Part shown: in pieces, positions 1-8,578 of the stretch
Layout: every line of letters begins with the position of its first letter
Numbering within the stretch: the first letter of the stretch is position 1
Program-made: the position numbers and the translations under genes
The notes under the pieces: generated by a model
The model's input: the letters and a program-made list of their open reading frames with translations, nothing else
Database searches by the model: none
Told to the model about the DNA's origin: nothing
DNA from: JAHRAW01 sp028066695
Lineage (GTDB): Bacteria > Pseudomonadota > Gammaproteobacteria > Arenicellales > Poriferihabitantaceae
Length of the DNA stretch: 64,000 bases
Reading direction: 5' to 3'
NCBI GenBank assembly: GCA_963457535.1
Contig: OY734803.1
Location: 1,178,001-1,242,000 of the forward strand

Positions 1-2550
1 TCGGCGCGATTGGAGCGCGAACTGCAAGTCATCACCGACATGGGTTTTGCCGGGTATTTTTTAATCGTCGCCGATTTCATCCGTTGGGCGAAAACCAACG
101 ACATTCCGGTCGGGCCCGGGCGCGGCTCCGGCGCCGGCTCGCTGGTCGCCTGGGCGACCGGCATCACCGCGCTCGACCCGCTGCGCTACGGGCTGCTGTT
201 TGAGCGCCTGCTCAACCCGGAGCGGGTGTCGCTGCCCGACTTGGACATTGACTTTTGCGTGGAGGGGCGCGACCGCGTGATTGAATACGTCGCCGAACGC
301 TACGGCCGCGAGCAAGTCGCGCAGATCATCACTTTCGGCACCATGGCCGCGCGCGCCGCGGTGCGCGACGTCGGGCGCGCGATGGCGCTGCCGCTCGGGC
401 TGGTCGACCAGGTGGCGAAGATGATTCCGTTTGAAATCGGCATGACGCTGAAAGCCGCGCTCGCGCAGGAGAACGCGCTGCGCGAACGATACGAAAAGGA
501 GGATGAAATCCGCGACCTGATAGACAACGCGAAACAACTGGAGGGGCTGACGCGCAATGTCGGCACGCATGCCGCCGGCGTGGTCATCGCGCCGCGCGCG
601 CTGACCGAATACACGCCGCTCTACGCCGACCCGCGCCAGCGCCAGGCGACCACGCAACTGGACATGGACGACATCACCGCGATCGGCCTGGTCAAGTTTG
701 ATTTTCTCGGGCTGCGCGCGCTGACCAACATCGCCTCGGCGGTTTCCATCATCAACCGCGAGCGCGCCAACGGCAAGCCGCCGCTGGACATTGAACGGCT
801 GCCGCTGGACGACGAGGCCGCCTTTGAATTGATTCGCAGCGGAAGCACCGCGGCGATTTTCCAGATTGAATCGCGCGGCATGACCGAGTTGGTGATGCGC
901 ATGCAGCCGGACAAGTTTGACGACCTGGTCGCGCTGATCGCGCTGTTTCGGCCGGGGCCGCTGCAGTCCGGCATGGTGGATGACTTCATCGCGCGCAAGC
1001 ACGGGCGCGCCGAAATTTCCTATCCGCACCCGGACTTGGAGCCGATTCTCAAGCCGACTTACGGCGTGATTCTCTACCAGGAGCAGGTCATGCAAATCGC
1101 GCAGGTGCTGGCCGGCTACACCCTCGGCCGCGCCGACCTGCTGCGCGCGGCGATGGGCAAGAAAAACGAAAAGGTGATGGCCGCGCAGCGCGAGGGGTTT
1201 TGCGGCGGCGCGCGGGAGCGCGGCGTGGACGCGGGCACCGCCAAGCGCATTTTTGATTTGATGGAAAAGTTCGCCGGCTACGGCTTCAACAAATCGCATT
1301 CCACCGCCTACGCGATGATCGCCTACCAGACCGCGTGGCTGAAGGCGCATTACCCGGCCGCGCACATGGCCGCGGCGCTGTCGGCGGTGTCGCATTCCAC
1401 CGAGCAGGTGGTGCCGCTTTTGCACGACTGCGAAAAACTGAAAATTAAAGTGAAGCCGCCCGACATCAACGCCTGCTACCACGAGTTTCGCCCGTCCGGC
1501 GCGCGCACGATTTTATACGGCGTCGGCGCGGTCAAAGGCGTCGGCAAAAATGTCAGCGAATCCGTCGCCGCGTCGCGCGAATCCGACGGCGAATTTAAAG
1601 ACCTGTTTGATTTGTGCCGGCGGATGGGCGCGCGCGTCGTGACCAAGCGGGTGCTGGAGGCGCTGGTCAAATGCGGCGCGCTGGACAATTTCGGCGACCG
1701 CGCCGCGCTGATGTCCGACATTCCGGCGGCGATGCGCGCGGCCGAGCAACAGCAACTCAGCCGCGACAGCGGCCAGAACGACATGTTCGGCGCGGTGGAG
1801 GCGCCGCGCGAGGGGCCGGCCGCGCGGCGCGCGCGCCCGTGGAGCGAGGCGCAGCGCCTTGAGGCCGAGAAGGAAACGCTCGGCCTGTATCTGACCGGCC
1901 ACCCCTACCGCCGCTACCGCGCCGAATTGTCCGAGGTGGTGCAAAAAAACGTCGGCGAACTGGATCTCAGCAAACCGCGCGACGGCATGTTCGCCGGCCT
2001 GGTCATGACGCTGCGCGAGCGCAAAACCTCGCGCGGCAAGATGGGCTTCGTCACCCTGGACAACGAGGCCGAGCGCGTGGAAATCTGCCTGTATTCAAAC
2101 GCATACAGCCGCCACAAATCGTCGCTGCAAAAAGGCGAAGTGCTGGTCGCGCACGGCGAGTTCAGCGCCGACGATTACACCGGCGGCGTAAAAATGCAGG
2201 CCGAGCGCGTCGCCGGCATAGACGACTTCCGCCAAGCATGTTTGCGCCGCATTCACATTGAATTGCGCGAAGAGCGCCTGGACCGCGGCGCCACCGCCCA
2301 CCTGCGCGACCTCCTCGCCGCGCACCGCGGCGGACAAGTGCAAGTCGCGCTGCGCTACCGCCGCGCCGGCGGCGAATCCGGCACCATCAACCTCGGCCGC
2401 GACTGGCGGGTGCGCCCGGCGCGCTCGTGCATGGACGCGCTCGCCGAAATTTTCGGCAATGAGCAAATTCGCTTTGAATACGACGTTTCGGTATTTCGCG
2501 TCCCGCAAAAACCCGCGCACCCGCCGATGCGCGCGGCTGGGTGGCGGTGA
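1..2550 (+). CDS. dnaE: DNA polymerase III alpha subunit, 3' part (5' end outside window)
   Basis: Catalytic subunit of the replicative DNA polymerase III. The frame is open from base 1, so the gene starts upstream; about 849 C-terminal residues of a protein usually near 1,150 are present. The PHP domain is missing from view. Visible are GPGRGSGAGSLV, the catalytic PDLDIDF near fragment residue 79, FGTMAARAAVRDVGR, FRPGPLQSGM, the fingers motif YQEQVMQIAQVLAGY and GYGFNKSHS, followed by HhH and OB-fold regions. The C-terminus keeps the GNEQIRFEYD stretch typical of gamma/betaproteobacterial DnaE. No frameshift is seen. The next gene, amtB, has its own promoter. Confidence 0.97.
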   Translation, partial: SARLERELQVITDMGFAGYFLIVADFIRWAKTNDIPVGPGRGSGAGSLVAWATGITALDPLRYGLLFERLLNPERVSLPDLDIDFCVEGRDRVIEYVAERYGREQVAQIITFGTMAARAAVRDVGRAMALPLGLVDQVAKMIPFEIGMTLKAALAQENALRERYEKEDEIRDLIDNAKQLEGLTRNVGTHAAGVVIAPRALTEYTPLYADPRQRQATTQLDMDDITAIGLVKFDFLGLRALTNIASAVSIINRERANGKPPLDIERLPLDDEAAFELIRSGSTAAIFQIESRGMTELVMRMQPDKFDDLVALIALFRPGPLQSGMVDDFIARKHGRAEISYPHPDLEPILKPTYGVILYQEQVMQIAQVLAGYTLGRADLLRAAMGKKNEKVMAAQREGFCGGARERGVDAGTAKRIFDLMEKFAGYGFNKSHSTAYAMIAYQTAWLKAHYPAAHMAAALSAVSHSTEQVVPLLHDCEKLKIKVKPPDINACYHEFRPSGARTILYGVGAVKGVGKNVSESVAASRESDGEFKDLFDLCRRMGARVVTKRVLEALVKCGALDNFGDRAALMSDIPAAMRAAEQQQLSRDSGQNDMFGAVEAPREGPAARRARPWSEAQRLEAEKETLGLYLTGHPYRRYRAELSEVVQKNVGELDLSKPRDGMFAGLVMTLRERKTSRGKMGFVTLDNEAERVEICLYSNAYSRHKSSLQKGEVLVAHGEFSADDYTGGVKMQAERVAGIDDFRQACLRRIHIELREERLDRGATAHLRDLLAAHRGGQVQVALRYRRAGGESGTINLGRDWRVRPARSCMDALAEIFGNEQIRFEYDVSVFRVPQKPAHPPMRAAGWR

Positions 2551-2629
2551 CGGCGTGAAATCCGCCGGCATTTTGCCGCGCCCCCGCAAGACCCCGCAAA
2601 AATCCGCCGAAAACCGCGCCGCAAAGCGC

Positions 2630-2658
2630 TTGACAATCGCGCCGCGCGCTTGTCTAAT
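2630..2658 (+). promoter_or_regulatory. sigma70-type promoter of amtB
   Basis: TTGACA at 2630-2635, a 17-base spacer, and TCTAAT at 2653-2658 (five of six consensus bases). Transcription would start near 2665, giving a leader of about 78 bases before the amtB ATG. It is one of the best -35/-10 pairs in the window. I see no NtrC or sigma54 (-24/-12) element, which would be usual for amtB in enterobacteria. Confidence 0.75.
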
Positions 2659-2742
2659 GCCGTTTGATTGGCGCGCGGCGGAGCATACGTTTCACGCCGC
2701 GCGAACCAATCACCCGCCATTCCCACTCAACCGGAGACCAAC

Positions 2743-4026
2743 ATGACACCAGCAGAAATTGAAGCGGCGCTGCAGTGGACCACGAACGTAAATCTGGAGA
2801 TTTATTACTTCTGGACCGTTGCGGTGATGGTTCTCATCCACGTCGGCTTCCTGATGTACGAAATGGGCGCGTCGCGCGTCAAGCACTCGCTCGCGTCCGG
2901 CACCAAGAACATCCTCGCCTTCGCCATCGTCATTCCGACTTTTTACATGTTCGGGTGGTGGATTTACCTGGCGATGTACAACGGCTTCATCCCCGACTTT
3001 GAAGCCGGCGCCGGCGGCGTGCCGTGGGGCGACGCAATGGGGCCGAACCTGCAGGACAACGCCACCGGCGTGTTCTGGGGCGCGTTCACCCTGTTCGCCT
3101 GCACCACCGCCTCCATCATGTCCGGCTCGGTCATCGAGCGCATTCGCCTCGCCGCGTTCATCGTTCTCGCGGTGGTGCTCGGCTCGGTGGTGTGGAATCT
3201 CAGCGCGGCCTGGGGCTGGCATCCGGACGGCTGGATGGTCACCAAATTGGGCTACCACGATGTCGGCGCGTCCGGCGTGGTGCACATGATCGCCGCCTTT
3301 TTCGCGCTCGGCATTTTGATCAACCTCGGACCGCGGCTCGGCAAATACAACAAAGACGGTTCGGCCAACCGCATTCAGGGCCACAGCCTGCCGATGACCA
3401 TGGCCGGACTGCTGCTGATCGTGACCGGCTTCTTCGGCTTCTTCGCGGCGTGCCTGCTCTACGGCGGCACCGCGCAGTGGACCAACATCTACGGCGGCGC
3501 GACCACGCTTTCGGCGTTCTGCTTCAACATCCTGATGGGCATCGCCGGCGGCATCCTCGGCGGTTACTTCAAAACCCGCGATCCGTTCTGGATGATGTCC
3601 GGCGCGCTGTGCGGCCTCATCTCGATCGCCGCCGGCATGGATCTCTGGGATCCGAGTCTGGCCTTCGTGGTCGCTTTCGCCGGCGGCATCATCGGCCCGA
3701 TCGCGGCAAACTGGCTGGAAAAACTGAAAATCGACGACGCGGTCGGCGCGGTTTCGGTGCACGGCGTCTGCGGCATGTGGGGGCTGATCGCGGTCGGCCT
3801 GTTCATGGGCGGCTACCCGACCCACGCCGACGGCATTCCGCCGATTTCCCTCGGCGGGCAATTTCTCGGCATGATTGTGATGGCGCTGCTCGGCTTCATT
3901 CCGGGCTATGTGCTGTCGCTGATCTTCAAGGTCTGCGGCGTGCTGCGCTCCAGCGACGGCGTGCAAACCGCGGGCATGGATGTCGAGATCGTCAACGACG
4001 CCTATCCCGAGCAACTCAAAAGCTGA
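2743..4026 (+). CDS. amtB: Ammonium transporter, Amt family
   Basis: Inner-membrane ammonium channel/transporter of 427 residues with about 11 hydrophobic segments. The pore twin-histidine positions are present in GASGVVHMIA and AVGAVSVHGVCGMWG. The ATG at 2743 was chosen over an upstream in-frame start at 2668 because it follows a GGAGA-type ribosome site and leaves the usual short N-terminus. No GlnK/GlnB gene follows; instead a 56-residue membrane protein starts 27 bases downstream and probably shares the transcript. Ammonium uptake, or recapture of ammonium released by the adjacent deaminases, would fit the purine block (inference). Confidence 0.93.
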   Translation: MTPAEIEAALQWTTNVNLEIYYFWTVAVMVLIHVGFLMYEMGASRVKHSLASGTKNILAFAIVIPTFYMFGWWIYLAMYNGFIPDFEAGAGGVPWGDAMGPNLQDNATGVFWGAFTLFACTTASIMSGSVIERIRLAAFIVLAVVLGSVVWNLSAAWGWHPDGWMVTKLGYHDVGASGVVHMIAAFFALGILINLGPRLGKYNKDGSANRIQGHSLPMTMAGLLLIVTGFFGFFAACLLYGGTAQWTNIYGGATTLSAFCFNILMGIAGGILGGYFKTRDPFWMMSGALCGLISIAAGMDLWDPSLAFVVAFAGGIIGPIAANWLEKLKIDDAVGAVSVHGVCGMWGLIAVGLFMGGYPTHADGIPPISLGGQFLGMIVMALLGFIPGYVLSLIFKVCGVLRSSDGVQTAGMDVEIVNDAYPEQLKS

Positions 4027-4053
4027 ATCCAACTCAACCGAAGGAGAACTCCG

Positions 4054-4224
4054 ATGCTTAACTCAAGCCCGATCATCTTCTGGGACGGCGCCGCGGCAAT
4101 TTTCACCTGGGCAGGCTCAGGTGGCGCGGTGCTCTGGTTCTGGGTCATGGTGATCCTCTGCATCCTGCCGGCTCTGTCCGCGCTGCGCGCCGAACGCGCC
4201 GCGGAAAAAGAATACGGCGGCTGA
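4054..4224 (+). CDS. Small single-span membrane protein downstream of amtB
   Basis: A 56-codon frame with ATG at 4054, preceded by the strong ribosome site AAGGAGAA and ending in TGA at 4222-4224. The product has a Trp-rich N-terminal part (W10, W19, W28, W30), one hydrophobic segment at roughly residues 24-43 and a charged tail with ARG/GLU/LYS residues. A rho-independent terminator follows directly, so amtB and this gene form a closed two-gene operon. I do not recognise the family. A subunit or modulator of the transporter is a guess from position alone. Confidence 0.75.
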   Translation: MLNSSPIIFWDGAAAIFTWAGSGGAVLWFWVMVILCILPALSALRAERAAEKEYGG

Positions 4225-4231
4225 TGTCCGG

Positions 4232-4267
4232 CGGCGCGCCGACCTGCAAGGTTGGCGCGCCGTTTTT
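4232..4267 (+). terminator. Rho-independent terminator of the amtB operon
   Basis: A 13-bp stem (4232-4244 with 4250-4262, one G-T pair) around a TGCAA loop, followed by five T at 4263-4267. It lies between the small membrane protein and the convergent alcohol dehydrogenase gene. Confidence 0.9.
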
Positions 4268-4281
4268 CCTTTTCGCCGCGG

Positions 4282-5487
4282 TTATGCGGCGCGAATGCGT
4301 CCGCTGAGGTTGTCGGCGCCGTCTTCCAGAACGCCGCGCATCGCGCGCCGCGCGATTTCGGCGTAAGCGGCCGCGTCAAACTCCACCGGATTGGTCGCCG
4401 CCGACGCGTCGGCGACCGCCATTTCGCCGAGTTCCTTCAGGCGCGACTCGTCGCCGGCCGCGTCTATGCCGATTTGCGCCAAGTCCGCCGGAATGCCGAT
4501 GCGCTCGCGCAATTCCAGCACCCAGCGCAAAAACGCGCCGAAATTCGTCTCCAATTCCAAATGCCGCGCGAGGCGCGCGATGCGCTCCTCTATCGCCGCG
4601 CGGTTTGCGCACAGCACATACGGCATCAGCACCGCGTTCAATGTGCCGTGGTGCGCGTCGTAGAGCGCGCCCAGCGGATGGGCGAGCGCATGCATCGCCC
4701 CGAGCCCGCGCTGAAACGCGGCCGCCCCCATGCTGGAGGCGACCAGCATATGCGCGCGCGCGTTCAGGTCGGCGCCGTTTTCCACCGCGGCCGGCAGGTG
4801 CCGCTTGATCAGCCGTATTCCCTCCAGCGCGATGCCCTCGGCCATCGGGTGAAACAGCGGCGAACAATACGCCTCCAAATTGTGCGAGAGCGCGTCCATG
4901 CCGGTCGCCGCGGTCAGCATCGGCGGCAGGCCGGCGCTGAGTTCGGGGTCCAGAATGACGCAGCCGGGCAGCATTTTCGGGTGGAAGATGATCACCTTGC
5001 GCCGCTCGTCTTCATTCACGATCAGCGCCGCGCGCCCGACTTCGGAGCCGGTGCCGGCAGTGGTCGGCGCGGCGACCAGCGGCGCGATGCGCGCCGGGTC
5101 GGCGCGCAGCCAGTTGTCGCCGATGTCTTCCAAATCCCACAGCGCGCACTTTTGCCGCGCGATGACCGCGACCGCCTTGCCCGCGTCCAGGCCGCTGCCG
5201 CCGCCGAAAGCGATGACGCCGTCGTGCCGGCCGCGGCGAAACGCCTCGGCGCCGGCAGTTATGTTTTCGCCGGTCGGGTTGGGTTTGATGTCGCTGAACA
5301 CCGCCGCCGAAAGTCCGGCGCGTTCGCATGCCGCGAGCGCATCGGCGACCATCGGCAATTCCGCCAGCCCCGGGTCGGTGACCAGAAGCGGCGCGCGCAT
5401 TCCAAACTCCCTGCAGGCCGCCGACAATTCCGCGATGCGCCCGCGCCCGGCGCGAATCGCGGTCGGGTAATTCCAGTCGGCGCGCAC
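4282..5487 (-). CDS. Iron-containing (type III) alcohol dehydrogenase
   Basis: NAD(P)-dependent dehydrogenase of 401 residues in the Fe-ADH superfamily. It shows the nucleotide-binding GGGSGLDAGKA, PTTAGTGSEV, and metal-ligand regions GMDALSHNLEAY and HALAHPLGALYDAHHG. A GTG start at 5487 lies two bases after the uraH stop, so it is the last gene of the uraD-uraH operon on the minus strand. The substrate cannot be read from sequence. Its position suggests a short aldehyde or hydroxy acid connected with ureide/glyoxylate metabolism, but no such enzyme is part of the textbook pathway. Ethanol, lactaldehyde or 4-hydroxybutyrate dehydrogenase are equally possible. Confidence 0.88.
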   Translation of the reverse strand: MRADWNYPTAIRAGRGRIAELSAACREFGMRAPLLVTDPGLAELPMVADALAACERAGLSAAVFSDIKPNPTGENITAGAEAFRRGRHDGVIAFGGGSGLDAGKAVAVIARQKCALWDLEDIGDNWLRADPARIAPLVAAPTTAGTGSEVGRAALIVNEDERRKVIIFHPKMLPGCVILDPELSAGLPPMLTAATGMDALSHNLEAYCSPLFHPMAEGIALEGIRLIKRHLPAAVENGADLNARAHMLVASSMGAAAFQRGLGAMHALAHPLGALYDAHHGTLNAVLMPYVLCANRAAIEERIARLARHLELETNFGAFLRWVLELRERIGIPADLAQIGIDAAGDESRLKELGEMAVADASAATNPVEFDAAAYAEIARRAMRGVLEDGADNLSGRIRAA

Positions 5488-5489
5488 CG

Positions 5490-5825
5490 CTAACTGCCTC
5501 GGTAGGTGGAGTACCCGAACGGATTCAGCAGCAGCGGAACGTGGTAATGCTGGCCGTCGCCTTCAATGCGGAAGGTGATTTCCACGCGCGGATAAAAGCA
5601 CGGCGCATCGCCGTAATACGCGCCGGTTTCAAATGCGATTTGGTATTCGCCGGCCGGCAGCGCCTCGCCGTCTTTCAGCAAATCGGAAACGCGGCCGTCG
5701 GCGTCGGTGACCCCGGCCGCGAGTTCGCTCCACTTTCCGTCCGCATAACGGCGCAGCGCGAGGCGCACGCCGGCGGCCGGTTTGCCGCGCGAGGTGTCAA
5801 GAATGTGGGTGGTGATCTGGCTCAT
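5490..5825 (-). CDS. uraH: 5-hydroxyisourate hydrolase (transthyretin-like)
   Basis: Hydrolyses 5-hydroxyisourate, the product of urate oxidation, to OHCU. The length of 111 residues is typical. It has the N-terminal HILDTSRGKPA signature, a central beta-rich region with FYPRVEITF, the HYHVPLLLNPFGYSTYRGS end and the diagnostic C-terminal YRGS tetrapeptide. No signal peptide is present, so it is cytoplasmic. The ATG overlaps the uraD stop by 4 bp, so translation is probably coupled. Confidence 0.97.
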   Translation of the reverse strand: MSQITTHILDTSRGKPAAGVRLALRRYADGKWSELAAGVTDADGRVSDLLKDGEALPAGEYQIAFETGAYYGDAPCFYPRVEITFRIEGDGQHYHVPLLLNPFGYSTYRGS

Positions 5826-6358
5826 GCCGCGGCCCCGGCAAACATGCCGCGCAGCCGAATCTGCGTGATCTTGCGCTGCTCTTCGGCCGCGTTGGCGATT
5901 TCCGCGTCGTGCGCGTTGCCGATGCGCGCTTGCAGCAATTCCAGCATTTCCGCGGCCGATTTTCCGCTGGCGCAGACGATGAATATGAAGCCGAATTTTT
6001 CCTCGTATTCGCGGTTGCCGCGCGCCAGCGATTCCAAAACATCGGCCGACGCATGGTTGACGCCGGCCTGCTCGCGCGCCGCGGTCGCGCGCGCCGCCGC
6101 CTCGGCCTTTGCCCCGGCCGGCTTGTGTTTCGCCGAATTGGGGTCGCCGATTTTCGGGTGCGCGCGAAACGCCTCCAGAAAATCACCGGATTCCATCTCG
6201 CGCCAATGCGCGTCGGCCGTATCCGCAAGAACCGCCTGCGACGCGAACGGGCGCGACTCGGCCATGCGCCCGGCCCAGCGCGCGCTGCCGCAGCAGCCGA
6301 GCATCCACTCGCGCGCCTCGCCTTCGCCGAGTTGGTTGAATTGTTCCAGCGTTCGCAT
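5822..6358 (-). CDS. uraD: 2-oxo-4-hydroxy-4-carboxy-5-ureidoimidazoline (OHCU) decarboxylase
   Basis: Decarboxylates OHCU to S-allantoin. The protein has 178 residues; conserved features are the HPKIGD motif, the AREQAG segment, YEEKFGFIFIVCASGKS and the C-terminal EEQRKITQIRL helix. The ATG at 6358 was chosen because the family begins just ahead of a FNQL-type segment and a -10 box lies exactly six bases upstream, implying a leaderless message. Upstream in-frame codons run into the divergent guaD promoter. It is the first gene of the uraD-uraH-ADH operon. Confidence 0.95.
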   Translation of the reverse strand: MRTLEQFNQLGEGEAREWMLGCCGSARWAGRMAESRPFASQAVLADTADAHWREMESGDFLEAFRAHPKIGDPNSAKHKPAGAKAEAAARATAAREQAGVNHASADVLESLARGNREYEEKFGFIFIVCASGKSAAEMLELLQARIGNAHDAEIANAAEEQRKITQIRLRGMFAGAAA

Positions 6359-6364
6359 CGCGCT

Positions 6365-6417
6365 ATTGTAGCGGCAACCGCCGCGGCGTTCAAATCCGCG
6401 CCGCGTTGTTTTATACT
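6365..6417. promoter_or_regulatory. Divergent uraD/guaD promoters
   Basis: Minus strand: TACAAT at 6370-6365 with TTGAAC at 6393-6388 (17-base spacer). The predicted +1 is 6358, the A of the uraD ATG. Plus strand: TATACT at 6412-6417 with TTCAAA at 6389-6394 (17-base spacer), giving a short guaD leader. The two -35 hexamers overlap almost completely, so the promoters should compete for polymerase. Confidence 0.55.
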
Positions 6418-6440
6418 TGCCGCCCCACCAGGACGCGCCC

Positions 6441-7766
6441 ATGACCATCAGCGCACACCGCGGCGAAATTCTGCATTTTCTCGGCGACCCCGGCGCGCGC
6501 GACCACGCCGGCGCCTGGCAGCACTTCCCCGACGGCGCGCTGCTCATTGAAGACGGCCGCGTCGCCGATTGCGGCGACGCGCGCGAAGTGCTGGCGCGCA
6601 TGGAGAAACGCGGCGCAACTCCCGAAATCACCGAGCACCCGAACTGCCTTATCGTGCCGGGCCTGGTGGACGCGCATGTGCATTACCCGCAATGCGAAGT
6701 GGTCGCGGCATACGGCGCGCAGTTGCTGGAATGGCTGGAGAAGCACACCTTCCCGGCCGAGGCGCGCTTTCACGACCGCGCGCATGCCGGCCGCATCGCT
6801 GATTTTTTTTTGGATGAACTTCTGCGCAACGGCACCACCACCGCGCTGGTTTTTGGCAGCGTGCATCCGCAGTCGGTGGACGCGTTTTTTGAAGCGGCCG
6901 AGGCGCGCAACCTGCGCATGATTTGCGGCAAGGTGATGATGGACCGCAACGCGCCGCCGGAAATTTGCGACACGCCGCAGACCGGTTACGACGACAGCCG
7001 CGCGCTGATAAAAAAGTGGCACGGCCGCGGCCGGCTCGGTTACGCGGTAACCCCGCGTTTCGCGCCGACTTCCTCGGACGCGCAACTGCGACTCGCCGGA
7101 AAATTGCTCGCGGAAAACCCCGGTGTTCATCTGCACACCCACATCGCCGAAAACCGCCGCGAATGCGAATGGGTCGCAAAATTGTTTCCGCAATGCGACG
7201 ACTACCTCGGCGTCTATGAACGCCACGGCCTGCTCGGGCGGCGCGCGATGTTCGCGCATGCGATTCACCTGAGCGAAAGCGAATGGTCGCGGCTGTCGCG
7301 CGCCGGCGCCGGCGTTGCGTTCTGCCCGACTTCCAACCTGTTCATCGGCAGCGGCCTTTTTCCGCTGCACCGCGCCGACAGCGCCGGCGCGCGCGTCGCG
7401 CTCGGCACCGACATCGGCGGCGGCGACAGTTTCTCGCTGCTTCGCACCGTGAACGAGGCTTACAAAGTGCAGCAACTGCAGGAGCGCAACCTCTCGCCGA
7501 TGCGCGCGCTGTATCTCGCCACGCTCGGCGGCGCACGCGCGCTGGATCTGCAGGATCACATCGGCAACTTTGAACGCGGCAAGGAGGCCGATTTCATCAC
7601 GCTGAACTTCCGCGCAACCCGCCTGATAGAAATGCGCGCGCGCGGCTGCAAAACGCTCGCGGAAAAACTCTTTGTTCTCTTAATGCTCGGCGACGACCGC
7701 GCGATCGGGGGGACTTGGGTGATGGGGGAGAAAACAAAAACCGCCGCGGAAAACCTTCCGCGCTGA
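6441..7766 (+). CDS. guaD: Guanine deaminase
   Basis: Zinc amidohydrolase converting guanine to xanthine and ammonia; 441 residues, the usual size. The metal site begins with GLVDAHVHYPQ, followed by THIAENRRE, HAIHLSE and the catalytic aspartate in GTDIGGGDSFS. The ATG at 6441 has AGGA about ten bases upstream; an upstream TTG at 6417 overlaps the -10 box and was rejected. It is divergent from uraD and ends two bases before the convergent xdhC, so it is probably monocistronic. It feeds xanthine to the adjacent xanthine dehydrogenase. Confidence 0.95.
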   Translation: MTISAHRGEILHFLGDPGARDHAGAWQHFPDGALLIEDGRVADCGDAREVLARMEKRGATPEITEHPNCLIVPGLVDAHVHYPQCEVVAAYGAQLLEWLEKHTFPAEARFHDRAHAGRIADFFLDELLRNGTTTALVFGSVHPQSVDAFFEAAEARNLRMICGKVMMDRNAPPEICDTPQTGYDDSRALIKKWHGRGRLGYAVTPRFAPTSSDAQLRLAGKLLAENPGVHLHTHIAENRRECEWVAKLFPQCDDYLGVYERHGLLGRRAMFAHAIHLSESEWSRLSRAGAGVAFCPTSNLFIGSGLFPLHRADSAGARVALGTDIGGGDSFSLLRTVNEAYKVQQLQERNLSPMRALYLATLGGARALDLQDHIGNFERGKEADFITLNFRATRLIEMRARGCKTLAEKLFVLLMLGDDRAIGGTWVMGEKTKTAAENLPR

Positions 7767-7768
7767 CG

Positions 7769-8578
7769 CTATGCGCTTTTCACGAGCGACGGCGCCGCGC
7801 CGCGTTGCGCGCGCGCATGCAGCGCCAGCAATTGCCCGGCAGCCGACACCGCGACTTCCATCGGGGTTTTGCCGGGGATTCCGTCCAGGCCTATCGGGCA
7901 GGTGAGCCCGGCGAGTTCGGATTCGGTGAAGCCTTTTTTGCGCAGGCGGCTGCGGAATTTTGCGCTTTTGGATTTGGAGCCGATCAGGCCGCAAAACGCG
8001 GCGTCTCCGCGGGTGAGCACGGCTTCGCACAATTCAATGTCGGTTTCGTGGCTGTGCGTCATGATCAGGTAATGCGCGCCGGGCGCGCAGGCGCCGACCG
8101 TCTCAAACGGATTTTGCATGCGCGCGGTTTGGATGTTGGCCGAGGCGCCGACCAATTCCGCCGGAAACACATCGACGCGCTCGTCAATCCAGCGCAGCCG
8201 GCACGGAAGTTGCGCGAGAATGGTCGCCAGCGCTTTTCCGACATGCCCGGCGCCGAAAAGCGCCACGGAAAAACCGCATGCCGGAAAACACTCAAACAGC
8301 AAACTCACCTTGCCGCCGCAGCACTGCGCCAGGTCGGCGCCGAGCGAAAATTCGCGGGTGCGCGCCGCCGGCTCGCCGCGCGCCAGCAATTCGCGCGCGA
8401 ATTTAACCGCTTCAAATTCCAGGCCGCCGCCGCCGATGGTGTCGTAACTGCGCGCGGCGTCCACCGCCATTTTTGCGCCGCTCTCACGCGGCGCCGAGCC
8501 GGCGGTGGACAGCACCGTGACCAGCACGAAGCCGGCGTTGTCGCGCGAGAGTTTGGCGGCGGCCGCGGCCCAGTTCAT
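7769..8578 (-). CDS. xdhC: Xanthine dehydrogenase accessory protein XdhC
   Basis: Chaperone that binds and delivers sulfurated molybdenum cofactor to XdhB. The length is 269 residues. It has an N-terminal XdhC domain with GSAPRESGAKM and DTIGGGGLE, a Rossmann-like VALFGAGHVGKAL, then MTHSHETDIEL and the conserved C-terminal CPIGLDGIPGKTPMEVAVS. It is the third gene of the xdhABC operon; its ATG overlaps the xdhB stop by 4 bp. Confidence 0.95.
   Translation of the reverse strand: MNWAAAAAKLSRDNAGFVLVTVLSTAGSAPRESGAKMAVDAARSYDTIGGGGLEFEAVKFARELLARGEPAARTREFSLGADLAQCCGGKVSLLFECFPACGFSVALFGAGHVGKALATILAQLPCRLRWIDERVDVFPAELVGASANIQTARMQNPFETVGACAPGAHYLIMTHSHETDIELCEAVLTRGDAAFCGLIGSKSKSAKFRSRLRKKGFTESELAGLTCPIGLDGIPGKTPMEVAVSAAGQLLALHARAQRGAAPSLVKSA

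Noticed and set aside
2668..2742. N-terminal extension of amtB to an upstream start
   Set aside because: It would place translation start close to the predicted +1 and lacks a ribosome site; the ATG at 2743 gives the family's normal N-terminus.
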